Shown here piece by piece: positions 25,742-35,055 of a DNA stretch of 64,000 bases. The notes under the pieces were generated by a model that saw only the letters and a list, made by a program, of their open reading frames with translations, was not told the DNA's origin and did not search any database. The stretch comes from Halobacillus faecis (GTDB taxonomy: Bacteria; Bacillota; Bacilli; Bacillales; Halobacillaceae): NCBI RefSeq assembly GCF_007991335.1, contig NZ_BJYD01000006.1, forward strand, positions 243,239 through 307,238, given 5' to 3'. Both the position numbers and the translations under genes were made by a program. Every line of letters begins with the position of its first letter. Position 1 is the stretch's first letter.

Positions 25742-26128
25742 TCACTTGTAAAGAAGATTCAAACGTTCTTCCTCTTCTTTTTTGTCATGATACTCATAAA
25801 AGCCTACTCCGTTGCCCCAAGGATCTTCAAACGTCCCCCACTTGACAGGAACTTCTTCACGCGAGTGAATATCAAAAGGGGCAATCCTTAATTCATCAAC
25901 CAGAAAATCTCTCGTTGCTTCAAGGTCTGTAACCCCAATACGGAATGGACCGCTGTTTTCAGCTGGTGTTCCCTCTGCTAACTGCAGCCAGAACCCTGGG
26001 ATGACCTCCCATTCGATAAAACCTTCATGAGGAATGAAATCAGGTTTCTTCCCGAGTAATTTCTCATACCATTGCTGTCCTTCTACAAGATCAGGGACAC
26101 GGATTTGATTGGTCACTTCAAATAACAT
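25742..26128 (-). CDS. VOC (glyoxalase/bleomycin resistance) family protein
   Basis: A 128-residue protein with two βαβββ modules: NQIRVPDLVEGQQWYEKLLG and PFRIGVTDLEATRDFLVDE..., and FEDPWGNGVGFYE near the C-terminus, the usual VOC ending. Potential metal ligands are only partly conserved. AAGGAGG precedes the ATG. The gene overlaps the HAD gene by 16 bases. Role unknown. Confidence 0.8.
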   Translation of the reverse strand: MLFEVTNQIRVPDLVEGQQWYEKLLGKKPDFIPHEGFIEWEVIPGFWLQLAEGTPAENSGPFRIGVTDLEATRDFLVDELRIAPFDIHSREEVPVKWGTFEDPWGNGVGFYEYHDKKEEEERLNLLYK

Positions 26129-26802
26129 GGGCGTTCCTCCTTATTTAATTTTTTTATCAATGTTGGGAGTTCCTTCAAATGATAGATCGAATAGCGAACG
26201 AATGATTTTTCGTCTTGTCTACCTTTTTTCCATATGGCGGTCATCCCGATGTCTTCTGCTGCTCGAACATCTTTTTCCAAATGATCCCCCACATACACAC
26301 AAGCATCAGAACGCAGATTCATCCGTTCCATCGCTCGTTTAAAAATCATCGGATCTGGCTTTTTCACTCCTTCCCACTCGGAGATGAGTATGGTTTCAAA
26401 AAATGGCTGAATTCCTAGAGCCTGAATGTTGTCCATTTGAAAACGTCCATATCCATTGGTGATCATACCTAAACGAAGTTTACTTGACCTTAACTGTAGC
26501 AATACCTCATGAAGTCCTTGAAAAGGTGTACAATATCGTTGGAAAGAATCGTTGTAATCCTTATAAAGCTTTTCCTCCAACCTCTTCTCCAAATCCAGTT
26601 CAACCATCAGTTGTTGGTAAACTTGATCTTTAGGCCTATACCCCCCCTGATCCAATTCAATAAATCTTGAGGTGAAAACTTCTTTTGATACAGACTCTAA
26701 AGACAGCTTGTATCGATCATATTGATGGTTGATGAAGTGCTCTACACTAGCATCACGATCCAAAAGCGTCCGGTCCAAGTCGAAAATGACGGCTTGTATC
26801 AT
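26113..26802 (-). CDS. HAD-superfamily hydrolase
   Basis: A 229-residue phosphatase-like protein. FDLDRTLLDRD is motif I, MITNGYGR motif II, KKPDPMIF motif III and GDHLEKDVRAAEDIGM motif IV. Motif I has DLDRT rather than DxDGT, as in YjjG/YsaA-like HADs. Start at 26802 (MIQAVIFDL) overlaps the upstream acetyltransferase stop by ATGA. A nucleotide or sugar phosphatase role is likely but not defined. Confidence 0.85.
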   Translation of the reverse strand: MIQAVIFDLDRTLLDRDASVEHFINHQYDRYKLSLESVSKEVFTSRFIELDQGGYRPKDQVYQQLMVELDLEKRLEEKLYKDYNDSFQRYCTPFQGLHEVLLQLRSSKLRLGMITNGYGRFQMDNIQALGIQPFFETILISEWEGVKKPDPMIFKRAMERMNLRSDACVYVGDHLEKDVRAAEDIGMTAIWKKGRQDEKSFVRYSIYHLKELPTLIKKLNKEERPCYLK

Positions 26803-27242
26803 AGGCGATGCCCTTCGTCTCTTGCTTTTCGATAGCCATAAAAAGAGCAGTTTTCCTCTACCTGAAAACCACATGACTCATAGAAAGAGAAGTTTTCTTC
26901 AGAGGTATGGGCAAACCAATCCCCATGCGGCAGTTTTTCCATACACAGTGAAATCAACTTGTGAGCAAGTCCTTTTCCACGGTACGATTCCGAAACGGCC
27001 AAGTCCATGATTGTCGCCATCATGATCTGATCCGACACGACTCGGACCATTCCTACCATTCTTTCTTCTTCCCATACGGTAAACGCCCATGTAGAGTTCT
27101 CAAATATGAGAGAAAATTTCTCATCTTGCCACGCAGGACCCCCTCGTGACCAGCCCACTTCTTCAAACAGCTGTTTTACACGTTCGGCAGGCACTCCGGT
27201 CGTGCCTTCGCGAATCGTCAAGCCTTGATAGTATTGATACAT
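26799..27242 (-). CDS. GNAT family N-acetyltransferase
   Basis: A 147-residue acetyltransferase with MDLAVSESYRGKGLAHKLI (acetyl-CoA loop near residue 92) and FYESCGFQVEE. The N-terminus lacks the usual early strand signal but VKQLFEEVGWSRGGP is common in this subgroup. GGAGG lies nine bases upstream. Co-translated with the HAD gene. Confidence 0.85.
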   Translation of the reverse strand: MYQYYQGLTIREGTTGVPAERVKQLFEEVGWSRGGPAWQDEKFSLIFENSTWAFTVWEEERMVGMVRVVSDQIMMATIMDLAVSESYRGKGLAHKLISLCMEKLPHGDWFAHTSEENFSFYESCGFQVEENCSFYGYRKARDEGHRL

Positions 27243-27246
27243 CTCC

Positions 27247-27672
27247 TCATTCCTCCGGATACGTTTGTTGTAAGAATGTGACAGATTGGAGGATGAGTGC
27301 TTTCAAAACCTCTTCATCAATGTCGTCCACTTTGTTGATGTACACACACGCTTTTCCGCTCTTGTGTTTCCCGAATTTTTCAAGAAGCTCTTCACGTTCC
27401 GGGTCGCCCGTGGCGAAATAAAGACTGATATTCGCTTTGCGTGGAGAAAATCCGACAAGTGGGGCATCCCCTTCATGACCTGTCTTATATTTGTAATGAT
27501 ACGACCCGAAGCCAATGATTGACGGTCCCCACATTTTCGCTTCATACCCAGTTGCCTCCGTGAAAATGTCCAACAGGCGGTATGCATCTTCCTTTTTTTT
27601 CGGGTGATCCACCTCTTCAATAAATTCAACCACACTTCGATCATTTTGCTTTGTCTTTTGTTCGTAAGCCAA
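27247..27672 (-). CDS. DUF1801 domain protein
   Basis: A 141-residue protein. VVEFIEEVDHPKKKEDAYRLLDIFTEATGYEAKMWGPSIIGFGSYHYKY is the conserved DUF1801 (YdhG-like) segment; the fold is thought to bind small molecules or RNA but function is unknown. TTG start at 27672 with AAAGGAG. It heads a tight run DUF1801-GNAT-HAD-VOC. Confidence 0.82.
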   Translation of the reverse strand: MAYEQKTKQNDRSVVEFIEEVDHPKKKEDAYRLLDIFTEATGYEAKMWGPSIIGFGSYHYKYKTGHEGDAPLVGFSPRKANISLYFATGDPEREELLEKFGKHKSGKACVYINKVDDIDEEVLKALILQSVTFLQQTYPEE

Positions 27673-27743
27673 GTCTCCCGCTCCTTTCTACCGTCTTCTT
27701 TAAGTATTTCCACTACATCCCCTCCATTTCCTGTTAAATAAGA

Positions 27744-27770
27744 AAAAAAGAAGGCCCCACCCTGGACCTC
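27744..27770 (-). terminator. Terminator after the chemoreceptor gene
   Basis: On the minus strand GGTCC and GGGCC form a short stem followed by TTCTTTTTTTC, just after the stop codon. Confidence 0.65.
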
Positions 27771-27780
27771 CTCACCTCTA

Positions 27781-29322
27781 TCAGCTGACTATTTTCAAGT
27801 CAGGTTTACTTTCTTCTTTCTGTCCACCCATATCGTTCGTAATGCGTTGGACGTCCTGGACCATTTCTGACATGCGTTGTGCTTCCTTAGCAACGTTTTC
27901 AATACGCTCGAGCTGCTGCTTAGAAAATTGGACCATATTCTGGTTCTGGCCTTTTCCTTCTTTTGTAAAATCCAACATACTTTCAAAAGAATGAGAAAAA
28001 AGGTCGACCGTAGACAATAGCTGTTGACTAGATGCACGGATTTCATCCGTCTGCCCTTCCACTTCTTCTGACTGTTTCAAAATCCCCTTAAAGTTCCCAT
28101 CCAAATGCGAAACATAGTCTAAACTCGTTTTCATTTTCTTCCTTCCGTCTCGAGCATGGAGGTCTGCTTCTGACACATGCTCCCTGATTGAATCCACAAT
28201 TGAAAAAATACGCTCCGTAGCATTCCCTGACTGTGCCGCCAGCTTTTGTACTTCCTGGGCAACTACACTGAAGCCTTTTCCGTGCTCTCCTGCCCTTGCA
28301 GCTTCAATAGAAGCATTTAACGCCAGCAATTTCGTATGATCGGTAATCGAAGCTATTTCCTTCGTAAGCTGACTGATTTGCTCAGAGTATGTTTGTAAGA
28401 CCTGGATATTTTCTCCGGTTTCTTTGAAGCTGGATTCTGTTGAATGAAGATGAGTGGAAATCTCAGCTAGAGAAGCTTTGCCATCTAGAGTGGCCGTTGA
28501 TGTATGTTTCGCCTGTTCGGATACCACCTCAATGCTTTCTGTGATTTGTTCCATTGCTGCTTGAATATCCGACAGATTCAGTGCCTGGTTCTCTGCCTGC
28601 TCTACTTGCTCATCAGCATTTCGTCCTCGCTTTTGGATCATCTCTTCCATTTCATTTAAAGAATGCGATGATTGATGAGAGGTTTGATTAATGACATCCG
28701 ATGTTTCTTTTAAAGAGTTCCCGACAGATTGGAGTTGATGGAGTAGTTGATCAGCTTCCGCTTCTTTCTGTTGAGAATGCTTTTTCAGTTCCTGTACGTG
28801 GGCATTCTTTTGAACGATCTGGTAAGAGGTTCCTGCACTCGTCAAGACCAAGTAAACAGCATGAAGCGAAAACATGAACCAAGAATAATGATCCGTTCCA
28901 TAAAAGAATTCCATGCCCCAAAACATCGTGATGAAATGATAAAGGGCGAAAAGGAGCGTCATCATTGTAATGATTTCAATACGGTCATAAAAGGCAATCA
29001 ATGCCACGACAAGAAAGATGGAAAAATGATAAACTACCATGCCTTCTCCACTCGTAATCATCCCTATGCTGAGGAAGGTGTATAAAAGACTCATCAACCA
29101 GGGGATAGCGACATGATCTCGTTTTTTTAAATAAACGAAAAGAGTCACCCCATACAAAGCAAAGGGAATCATTAAATATGTATATAAATAAGGAGCAAAA
29201 TTCTGAAAGTCATTCATACTCCAACTTAGCAATAAATTTCTGTGAATAAAATGAATGACAAGAACCAGCAATAACCCTACAGCACCAAACATAAGCATGG
29301 TACGATTCTTCTTTTTTTCCAT
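27781..29322 (-). CDS. Methyl-accepting chemotaxis protein with polytopic N-terminus
   Basis: A 513-residue receptor. Residues about 12-170 form six membrane helices with very short loops instead of the usual two-helix periplasmic sensor. A long cytoplasmic coiled coil follows, with the conserved hairpin tip ALNASIEAARAGEHGKGFSVVAQEV near residue 340, which contacts CheA/CheW. GGGTGG precedes the ATG. The sensor must detect a membrane-borne or membrane-permeant signal. Monocistronic. Confidence 0.88.
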   Translation of the reverse strand: MEKKKNRTMLMFGAVGLLLVLVIHFIHRNLLLSWSMNDFQNFAPYLYTYLMIPFALYGVTLFVYLKKRDHVAIPWLMSLLYTFLSIGMITSGEGMVVYHFSIFLVVALIAFYDRIEIITMMTLLFALYHFITMFWGMEFFYGTDHYSWFMFSLHAVYLVLTSAGTSYQIVQKNAHVQELKKHSQQKEAEADQLLHQLQSVGNSLKETSDVINQTSHQSSHSLNEMEEMIQKRGRNADEQVEQAENQALNLSDIQAAMEQITESIEVVSEQAKHTSTATLDGKASLAEISTHLHSTESSFKETGENIQVLQTYSEQISQLTKEIASITDHTKLLALNASIEAARAGEHGKGFSVVAQEVQKLAAQSGNATERIFSIVDSIREHVSEADLHARDGRKKMKTSLDYVSHLDGNFKGILKQSEEVEGQTDEIRASSQQLLSTVDLFSHSFESMLDFTKEGKGQNQNMVQFSKQQLERIENVAKEAQRMSEMVQDVQRITNDMGGQKEESKPDLKIVS

Positions 29323-29433
29323 ACAACCACCCTTAAATAAGACTTAAGAACTATAGTAACGGAAAAATTCAAAAATATCACTTATTTTGACTTCAAAAAT
29401 TTAAATGCAAAGATAATTTTTCCGAAAACAAAA

Positions 29434-29458
29434 AACCTCCTAGCATAGGAGGTTTCTC
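29434..29458 (-). terminator. Terminator after D,D-carboxypeptidase
   Basis: AACCTCCTA/TAGGAGGTT with a three-base loop and TTTTTTG on the minus strand. Confidence 0.85.
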
Positions 29459-29465
29459 ATATCCA

Positions 29466-30608
29466 TTATTTGATTTGTTCATAGATTTCGGTCACCCAAA
29501 AGTGGCGTGGAAAAATGAAGAGAGGCCAATAATCCTGCCAGTTTGGCTTTTCGGTTTTCTGCTCATTCCCTGGTCGCTCGGTTGCTTTTTCCTCCATTTT
29601 AGCCAGCTGGGTCGTATAAATGGCTGTTCCATCACGATAGGCAATAGAGAACTGACCAGAATCATCAACTTCTGTTTTAACCGCTTCTTCTTTTAAATGA
29701 GTGTAGGAAATCTCATCAGGAAGTTTGTATTCTTCATTTATATCTGCTGGAAGCTCTTTCCCGGGATTTAAGGTGGATGTTTGATAATGATCAAAGCCAT
29801 AGTCTAAAAGCTTCTTCGTATCTTCATAAGACAAATTCTTCGTTCGGCTTTTCATTGTAATGACAATCAAATCCATATTCTCACGGCTCGCGCTCGTAGC
29901 CAACGTGAAACCAGATTGTGGGACATAGCCGGTCTTTCCGCCAGTCACACCTTCATAAGGGTCCTCTCTCATTAAACGGTGATGCGTGTATAGTGTGGCA
30001 TCCCACTTTTCTCCATTCCAATCCAGAACCTCTAATCCGTATATTTCATTAAATGTTTGATTTCCTTGTGCATATTGCGTAATTTTCGCAAGGTCTTTCG
30101 CAGTCGTTCTATGCTCGGAGTCAAATAAGCCATGAGGATTCTGGAAATCCGTCCGCTCGACACCTGCTTTTTCCTCAAGGTAAGCATTCAAGTCTTCAGA
30201 GAACCGCTCGACACTCCCACTCAAATGCTCGGCAATGGCAACACCTGCATCATTCCCGGAGTTCAGAAGCAACCCCTGGACCAGCTCTTTTAATGTCGCC
30301 TGATCCCCCTCTTCAAGAAAAACACTGGAGCCACCTGTTTCATATGCTCTTTCACTGACAGTTACAGTCTCTTTAAGATCCCCGTTTTCAATCGCGTAAA
30401 TGGCTGTTGCAATTTTCGTTAAGCTAGCCGGATACATACGCGTCTCGGCATTCTTTTCATATATGACTTTACCTGTATTCGCTTCAAGAACAATAGCCGC
30501 TTCACTATTAATCGATGGGGTATCCGGCTTGGACTTTGCCATCGTTATGTTTGGATGGATACTAAAAGTGGTAAATAAAGCTAAGATGATTACAATAAGT
30601 TTCTTCAT
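29466..30608 (-). CDS. D-alanyl-D-alanine carboxypeptidase, DacF/PBP6-like
   Basis: A 380-residue penicillin-binding protein that trims the terminal D-Ala of peptidoglycan stem peptides outside the cell. A signal peptide (residues 1-24) precedes the S11 peptidase domain: Ser62-Leu-Thr-Lys65, Ser-Gly-Asn near residue 120 and Lys-Thr-Gly near 221. A short C-terminal domain follows. No clear C-terminal amphipathic anchor beyond FPRHFWVTEIYEQIK. Not next to spoIIA or sigF genes, so assignment to dacF itself is uncertain. Confidence 0.88.
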   Translation of the reverse strand: MKKLIVIILALFTTFSIHPNITMAKSKPDTPSINSEAAIVLEANTGKVIYEKNAETRMYPASLTKIATAIYAIENGDLKETVTVSERAYETGGSSVFLEEGDQATLKELVQGLLLNSGNDAGVAIAEHLSGSVERFSEDLNAYLEEKAGVERTDFQNPHGLFDSEHRTTAKDLAKITQYAQGNQTFNEIYGLEVLDWNGEKWDATLYTHHRLMREDPYEGVTGGKTGYVPQSGFTLATSASRENMDLIVITMKSRTKNLSYEDTKKLLDYGFDHYQTSTLNPGKELPADINEEYKLPDEISYTHLKEEAVKTEVDDSGQFSIAYRDGTAIYTTQLAKMEEKATERPGNEQKTEKPNWQDYWPLFIFPRHFWVTEIYEQIK

Positions 30609-30857
30609 TTAATAATGACTCCCTGTACACAGTTATTAATCTAAAAACACGCACTGTATTTAACCATGTATCAGTATATACATAATTGTCGCAATTTGAA
30701 GAAAACCCACGAATTCTTAAATAAATTGTAATCCTTTTGTAAACTATCTGGCTATTTCCTGAAAATTTTCCAACAGTTGTTTCTTCAAGCGAATCGCTAT
30801 ATTATAGGAAACTTAACATTTAAAACTTTGCTCTTCAGAATAGGGAGTAGAGGTAAT

Positions 30858-30891
30858 AAAAGGAGAGGCTCGGTCAGAGCCTCTCCTTTTG
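30858..30891 (-). terminator. Terminator after alcohol dehydrogenase
   Basis: AAAAGGAGAGGCTC pairs with GAGCCTCTCCTTTT; perfect 13-bp stem. Confidence 0.95.
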
Positions 30892-32055
30892 TTATAGTGA
30901 ACGTTGCAGAATATCTAAAACTGCTTCACGATTCATTTCTTTATATGTGCCCACGCCTGGTTTAATGAATGTTTTCTCCACAATATCGTCAAATGCTTCA
31001 TCTGTGATGTCATAATCCTTAAGAGTGCTAGGTGCACCAAGCGAGTTCCAGAAATGGCGCAGTGCCTTCGCTCCCTCTCGCGCAACTTCCACATCCGTCT
31101 TCCCTGCAGAGTCGATACCAAAGACATTGGTTGCCAGCTGCTTCACACGGCTTGGATCATCTTCCAAGACATGCTCAAGCCAGTTTGGGAACAGTATAGC
31201 AAGACCTCCACCGTGCGGGATATCATAGATGGCGGATACCGCGTGTTCGATACGGTGGGTAGCCCAGTCCCCTCCATCTGTTCCATTCATTAAGGTTCCA
31301 TTGAATGCGGTTGTACTTAAATACATCATCGTTTCCCTGTGTTCATAGGACTTCTGGTCCGCTATTAATTTCGGTCCGGTTTGGATAGCCGTCCGTAAAA
31401 GGGACTCGATGAACCCATCAATCATAGGTGTGTTCTCAGTCCGATGGAAGTAGTGTTCCAAGGCATGGGACATGCTGTCGACGATCCCGTACACAGTCTG
31501 GTTTTCAGGTACCGAAAATGTGTAGGTTGGATCCAGGATGGAAAATGTCGGATACACATGAGGCGATCCCCATCCGAGTTTGTCTTTCGTTTCCCAGTTC
31601 GTAATGACGGAAACAGCATTCATCTCAGAACCTGTGGCTGCAAGCGTCAAAACAGTACCGATCGGCAGAGCTTTTTCAATGGGAGCCTCTTGTGTGATTA
31701 ACTCCCAGGCATCGGCATCGCTCACTGCCCCTGCGGCAATAGCCTTTGTACAATCGATGACGCTTCCGCCTCCAACAGCAAGCAAAAAGTCGATCCCTTC
31801 TTTTTTACAGATATCAACACCTCTACGGACTGTTGTCAGTCGTGGATTCGGCTCTACACCGGATAGTTCATAAACGTGGCCTTCAAGCTTCTCCAATTGT
31901 TGCAAGACGTCCTCATACACACCGTTCTTCTTAATGCTTCCCCCACCATAAATGACAAGCACTTTTGCTCCTTGTCCAATCTCATTCGGGAGTTGTGTGA
32001 TTTGTCCCTCGCCAAAATAGAGCTTTGTAGGGTTATATTGTAAAAAGTTATTCAT
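30892..32055 (-). CDS. Iron-containing alcohol dehydrogenase (YugJ/BdhA-like)
   Basis: A 387-residue group III alcohol dehydrogenase that reduces aldehydes with NAD(P)[18 protein letters not shown] and [14 protein letters not shown] are cofactor segments; metal ligands lie in [11 protein letters not shown] and [22 protein letters not shown]. Similarity is to butanol-dehydrogenase-type enzymes of Bacillus. Monocistronic with a strong terminator. Confidence 0.9.
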   Translation of the reverse strand: MNNFLQYNPTKLYFGEGQITQLPNEIGQGAKVLVIYGGGSIKKNGVYEDVLQQLEKLEGHVYELSGVEPNPRLTTVRRGVDICKKEGIDFLLAVGGGSVIDCTKAIAAGAVSDADAWELITQEAPIEKALPIGTVLTLAATGSEMNAVSVITNWETKDKLGWGSPHVYPTFSILDPTYTFSVPENQTVYGIVDSMSHALEHYFHRTENTPMIDGFIESLLRTAIQTGPKLIADQKSYEHRETMMYLSTTAFNGTLMNGTDGGDWATHRIEHAVSAIYDIPHGGGLAILFPNWLEHVLEDDPSRVKQLATNVFGIDSAGKTDVEVAREGAKALRHFWNSLGAPSTLKDYDITDEAFDDIVEKTFIKPGVGTYKEMNREAVLDILQRSL

Positions 32056-32300
32056 TGTTCCACCTCGCCTTTTTTATAACTTTTCTATTGTATCACTCTA
32101 TAATCAAATCAGGTAAGGATGATTATTGATCGTACACATCTAAATCTTTGATGACCCTCTTTTCATTTTCTCAAAATCGCCTTTTCTTTGTGGATGATAT
32201 AGAGCGGCTAGTAAAGGGAGTTCTTCCTATTCGTAATCTGTTTTATATGGAGGAAAAGGGGAATATTCTTCATAACATAAAAAAAGGAGTTTTTATAAAA

Positions 32301-33113
32301 ATGTCACTCTATATTGAAGTAGATCATGATTACCATATCGACTTATTTGTAGAAGATATCGGGCAGGGACGGCCGATTGTATTCCTTCATGGATGGCCAC
32401 TGAACCATAAGATGTTTGAATATCAGATGAACGAACTACCTCAAAAAGGCTACCGCTTCATAGGCATCGACCTGCGGGGATTCGGGAAATCAGACAAACC
32501 TGCTTTCGGTTATGATTACGATACGCTTGCCCATGATGTAAAAACGGTTGTAGAATACCTTCAACTTGAAAACTTCTATTTAGCTGGATTTTCCATGGGT
32601 GGACCCATTGCGATTCGCTATGCGACGAAATTTGCAAATAAAGAATTTGCACAGTTGATTCTGGCAGGACCGGCCGCTCCGAGCTTTACTCAAAGAGAAG
32701 GCTATTCCCACGGCATGAAAAAAGAAGAAGTAGATGAATTGATTGGATTCCTCCAAAAAGACCGCCCAGCTGCATTGAAAGATTTTGGTGAAGGATTCTA
32801 CCATTCTAATATCTCCGAACCTTTTGGAGAATGGTTTCACAGTCTTGCCCTTGAAGCATCCGCTCACGCTACCATCGCCTGCGCAACGTCGCTAAGAGAT
32901 GAAGATTTACGGGATGAAGCGAGTCAAATTGATGTACCTACCCTTTTACTTCACGGCAAACACGATGAGATCTGTGATTATGCATTTTCCGAGATATTGA
33001 ACGAGAAAATCCCGAACAGCACACTCGTATCTTTTGAAAACAGCGGCCACGGAATGGTTTATGATGAAAGAGAAAAATTCAATCAAACGATGCTTGATTT
33101 ATTGAAGGAGTAA
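32301..33113 (+). CDS. Alpha/beta hydrolase
   Basis: A 270-residue hydrolase of the non-haem chloroperoxidase/esterase type. FLHGWPLNHKMF is the oxyanion-hole region, GFSMGG the nucleophile elbow (Ser about residue 97), LHGKHDEIC holds the acid and SGHGMVYDE the histidine. The frame is open to 32148, but the ATG at 32301 follows AAAGGAG (11 bases) and begins where the family begins. Substrate unknown. Confidence 0.88.
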   Translation: MSLYIEVDHDYHIDLFVEDIGQGRPIVFLHGWPLNHKMFEYQMNELPQKGYRFIGIDLRGFGKSDKPAFGYDYDTLAHDVKTVVEYLQLENFYLAGFSMGGPIAIRYATKFANKEFAQLILAGPAAPSFTQREGYSHGMKKEEVDELIGFLQKDRPAALKDFGEGFYHSNISEPFGEWFHSLALEASAHATIACATSLRDEDLRDEASQIDVPTLLLHGKHDEICDYAFSEILNEKIPNSTLVSFENSGHGMVYDEREKFNQTMLDLLKE

Positions 33114-33115
33114 AA

Positions 33116-33153
33116 AAGGAGAGCCCGGCTTCAAATGCCGGCTCTCCTTTTTT
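33116..33153 (+). terminator. Terminator after alpha/beta hydrolase
   Basis: GGAGAGCC(C)GGC pairs with GCCGGCTCTCC, one bulge, then TTTTTT. Confidence 0.85.
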
Positions 33154-33227
33154 ACTATGTACACGAAAGCACATTCCCATCTCTACTAACCTCGATTGTG
33201 TAGGAGAGGACCCAAAAATCCGAAGAT

Positions 33228-33353
33228 GATAATAAAACTTCCAAAGTCGCTAATATATGTTCAAAAGATGCTAATAAGAGCATCAATGTTGCTAATATAC
33301 ACCCAAAAGGTGCTAATAAAAGCCTCAATGTTGCTAATAAGTTCCCGGGATAC
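33228..33353. repeat. 21-bp tandem degenerate repeat near the end of the BCAA operon
   Basis: Units beginning GCTAATA start at 33,249, 33,270, 33,291, 33,312 and 33,333, exactly 21 bases apart, with a degenerate unit at 33,228 (GATAAT) and possible further copies near 33,386-33,410. Alternate units are more alike (AGCATCAATGTT versus AGCCTCAATGTT), which suggests a 42-base higher-order unit. The 84-residue frame across it is a by-product of the multiple-of-three period. Confidence 0.8.
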
Positions 33354-33429
33354 TATGTACAATACAGAAAAAGCACCAAAATCACTGATAGATACCCAAA
33401 ACCAACGGATCAACGACCGAGTTCCAATA

Positions 33430-33465
33430 AAAATGCCAGGAAGAGTTTAAATACTCCTCCTGGCT
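33430..33465 (-). terminator. Terminator of the ilv-leu operon
   Basis: On the minus strand CCAGGA-GAGT and ACTC-TCCTGG pair with one mismatch and are followed by CATTTTTATT. Confidence 0.8.
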
Positions 33466-33471
33466 GTCACC

Positions 33472-34431
33472 TTAAGCGATGACCACTTTCTTTGGATTGG
33501 CTAGCTTCTGGATCAGCGGCAATCGGGAAAGATCCATGTTTCCTCCACTCAAGACAACTCCGCATTGCTGTTGTTCAAACGTGTCACATGTACTAAGAAG
33601 ACCGGCAAGTGCCGTTGCTCCCGCTCCTTCTACTAGCGTTTTTTCACGTTCGAGAAGCATGAGCATGGCTTTTGCGATTTCATGTTCTTCCACCGTGATC
33701 ACTTGATCCACGTATTTTTGGATACACGTGTAGGTGAGTTTCCCTCTTTCCTTCACGGCAATTCCGTCAGCAATTGTAGAGACAGATGTCAGTTTTTCAG
33801 GTCCTTTTTTGTACAAAGCATTGTACATGGAAGGGGCTTTTGCAGACTGGACACCGATGACTTTGATGTCCGGCTTGAGCTGTTTGGCTGCGAAAGCAAT
33901 ACCTGCAATCAGACCGCCTCCCCCGATCGGCACGAATAGACGGTTCAAATCCGGCTGCTGTTGCAGCATTTCAACGGCGACCGTCGCTTGTCCTGCCATC
34001 ACATCATAGTCGTCGAACGGATGAAGAAAAGTGGCACCTGTTCTTTCCTGCTCAAGCAAAGCGGCCTGATAAGCTTCCTGGAAGGACTCGCCGGTAAGAA
34101 CGACTTTCGCTCCGTACCCTTGCGTCGCTTCCACTTTCGCTCTCGGCGTTCCTTCCGGCATGAAAATCTGCGCCTGGATGCCTCGCTTCGCTGCAGCAAG
34201 TGCGACGCCTTGAGCATGGTTCCCGGCAGATGCTGCGATCACACCGCGGGACGCTTCGACTTCCGTTAGACAGGCAACCTTATAGGACGCCCCCCTCACT
34301 TTAAAAGCACCTGTTTTTTGCTGATTCTCCATCTTCAAATACACGTGCTGCCCGGTTTTCTCATTGAAGGTTGTTGATGTTTGCAACGGGGTGCGGTGCA
34401 CCACCTCCTGCAATTGTTCCTGTGCATCCAT
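33472..34431 (-). CDS. ilvA: Threonine ammonia-lyase (dehydratase), short form
   Basis: Pyridoxal-phosphate enzyme that makes 2-oxobutanoate from threonine, the first step to isoleucine. GAFKVRGASYK has the PLP lysine, SAGNHAQGVA the phosphate-binding loop and GGGGLIAG the glycine loop. At 319 residues it lacks the C-terminal ACT-like regulatory domain of long biosynthetic forms. The ATG at 34431 has no good ribosome binding site. Alignment by eye suggests the protein should begin a few residues earlier (LTLAKVMDAQEQL), where no in-frame start exists; see findings. It is the last gene of the ilv-leu operon. Confidence 0.88.
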   Translation of the reverse strand: MDAQEQLQEVVHRTPLQTSTTFNEKTGQHVYLKMENQQKTGAFKVRGASYKVACLTEVEASRGVIAASAGNHAQGVALAAAKRGIQAQIFMPEGTPRAKVEATQGYGAKVVLTGESFQEAYQAALLEQERTGATFLHPFDDYDVMAGQATVAVEMLQQQPDLNRLFVPIGGGGLIAGIAFAAKQLKPDIKVIGVQSAKAPSMYNALYKKGPEKLTSVSTIADGIAVKERGKLTYTCIQKYVDQVITVEEHEIAKAMLMLLEREKTLVEGAGATALAGLLSTCDTFEQQQCGVVLSGGNMDLSRLPLIQKLANPKKVVIA

Positions 34432-34445
34432 GACTTTAGCTAGCG

Positions 34446-35051
34446 TTAAGAAATCCCCAACGTCTTCACTCCTTTGTTTTGTTTTTCGTACTGGTCGATT
34501 TTGTCTTCATACGTCAAAGTGACAGCAATCTCATCCCAGCCATTCATTAGCATTTCTTTGTGGTAAGACTGGATGTCAAAGGACACCTCAAGGTCGCCGT
34601 CATCAATGATTTGTTTTTCCAAATCGACCTTCACTTCATACATCTCTTTCGTTGCCTTTTCCATCAGCTGATCTACAACCGGCTTCGGCAACTGAATCGG
34701 AAGGATTCCGTTTTTGAAGCAGTTGTTGTAGAAAATGTCGGCGAAACTCGGGGCGATGACCACTTTAAAGCCATAGTCCTGAATCGCCCATGGTGCGTGT
34801 TCCCTGGAGGAACCGCACCCGAAGTTTTCACCGCCGACAAGAACAGAAGCACCATCATACTTCGGGTCATTTAGAGAGAAATCTTCCCGCAGTGTTCCAT
34901 CCTCATTGAATCGCCAGTTGTAGAAGAGGAACTGGCCGAACCCCTGTCGTTCAATCCTTTTCAAAAATTGCTTCGGAATGATCTGATCGGTATCGACATT
35001 CGATCGATCCAATGGGTAGACCAGACCATGATGTTGTTTGATCGGTTCCAT
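34446..35051 (-). CDS. leuD: 3-isopropylmalate dehydratase small subunit
   Basis: A 201-residue subunit that pairs with LeuC to isomerise 2- to 3-isopropylmalate. LDRSNVDTDQIIPKQFLK and GGENFGCGSSREHAPWAI are the aconitase swivel-domain signatures; the latter contacts substrate. GGAGGGTG precedes the ATG, four bases after leuC. Its C-terminus KQNKGVKTLGIS overlaps a ribosome-binding-site-like AAAGGAGTG that would suit ilvA. Confidence 0.95.
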   Translation of the reverse strand: MEPIKQHHGLVYPLDRSNVDTDQIIPKQFLKRIERQGFGQFLFYNWRFNEDGTLREDFSLNDPKYDGASVLVGGENFGCGSSREHAPWAIQDYGFKVVIAPSFADIFYNNCFKNGILPIQLPKPVVDQLMEKATKEMYEVKVDLEKQIIDDGDLEVSFDIQSYHKEMLMNGWDEIAVTLTYEDKIDQYEKQNKGVKTLGIS

Positions 35052-35055
35052 CTCT

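Noticed and set aside
33196..33450. 84-codon open frame on the plus strand
   Set aside because: It is produced by the 21-base repeat period; no ribosome binding site and the sequence is repetitive.
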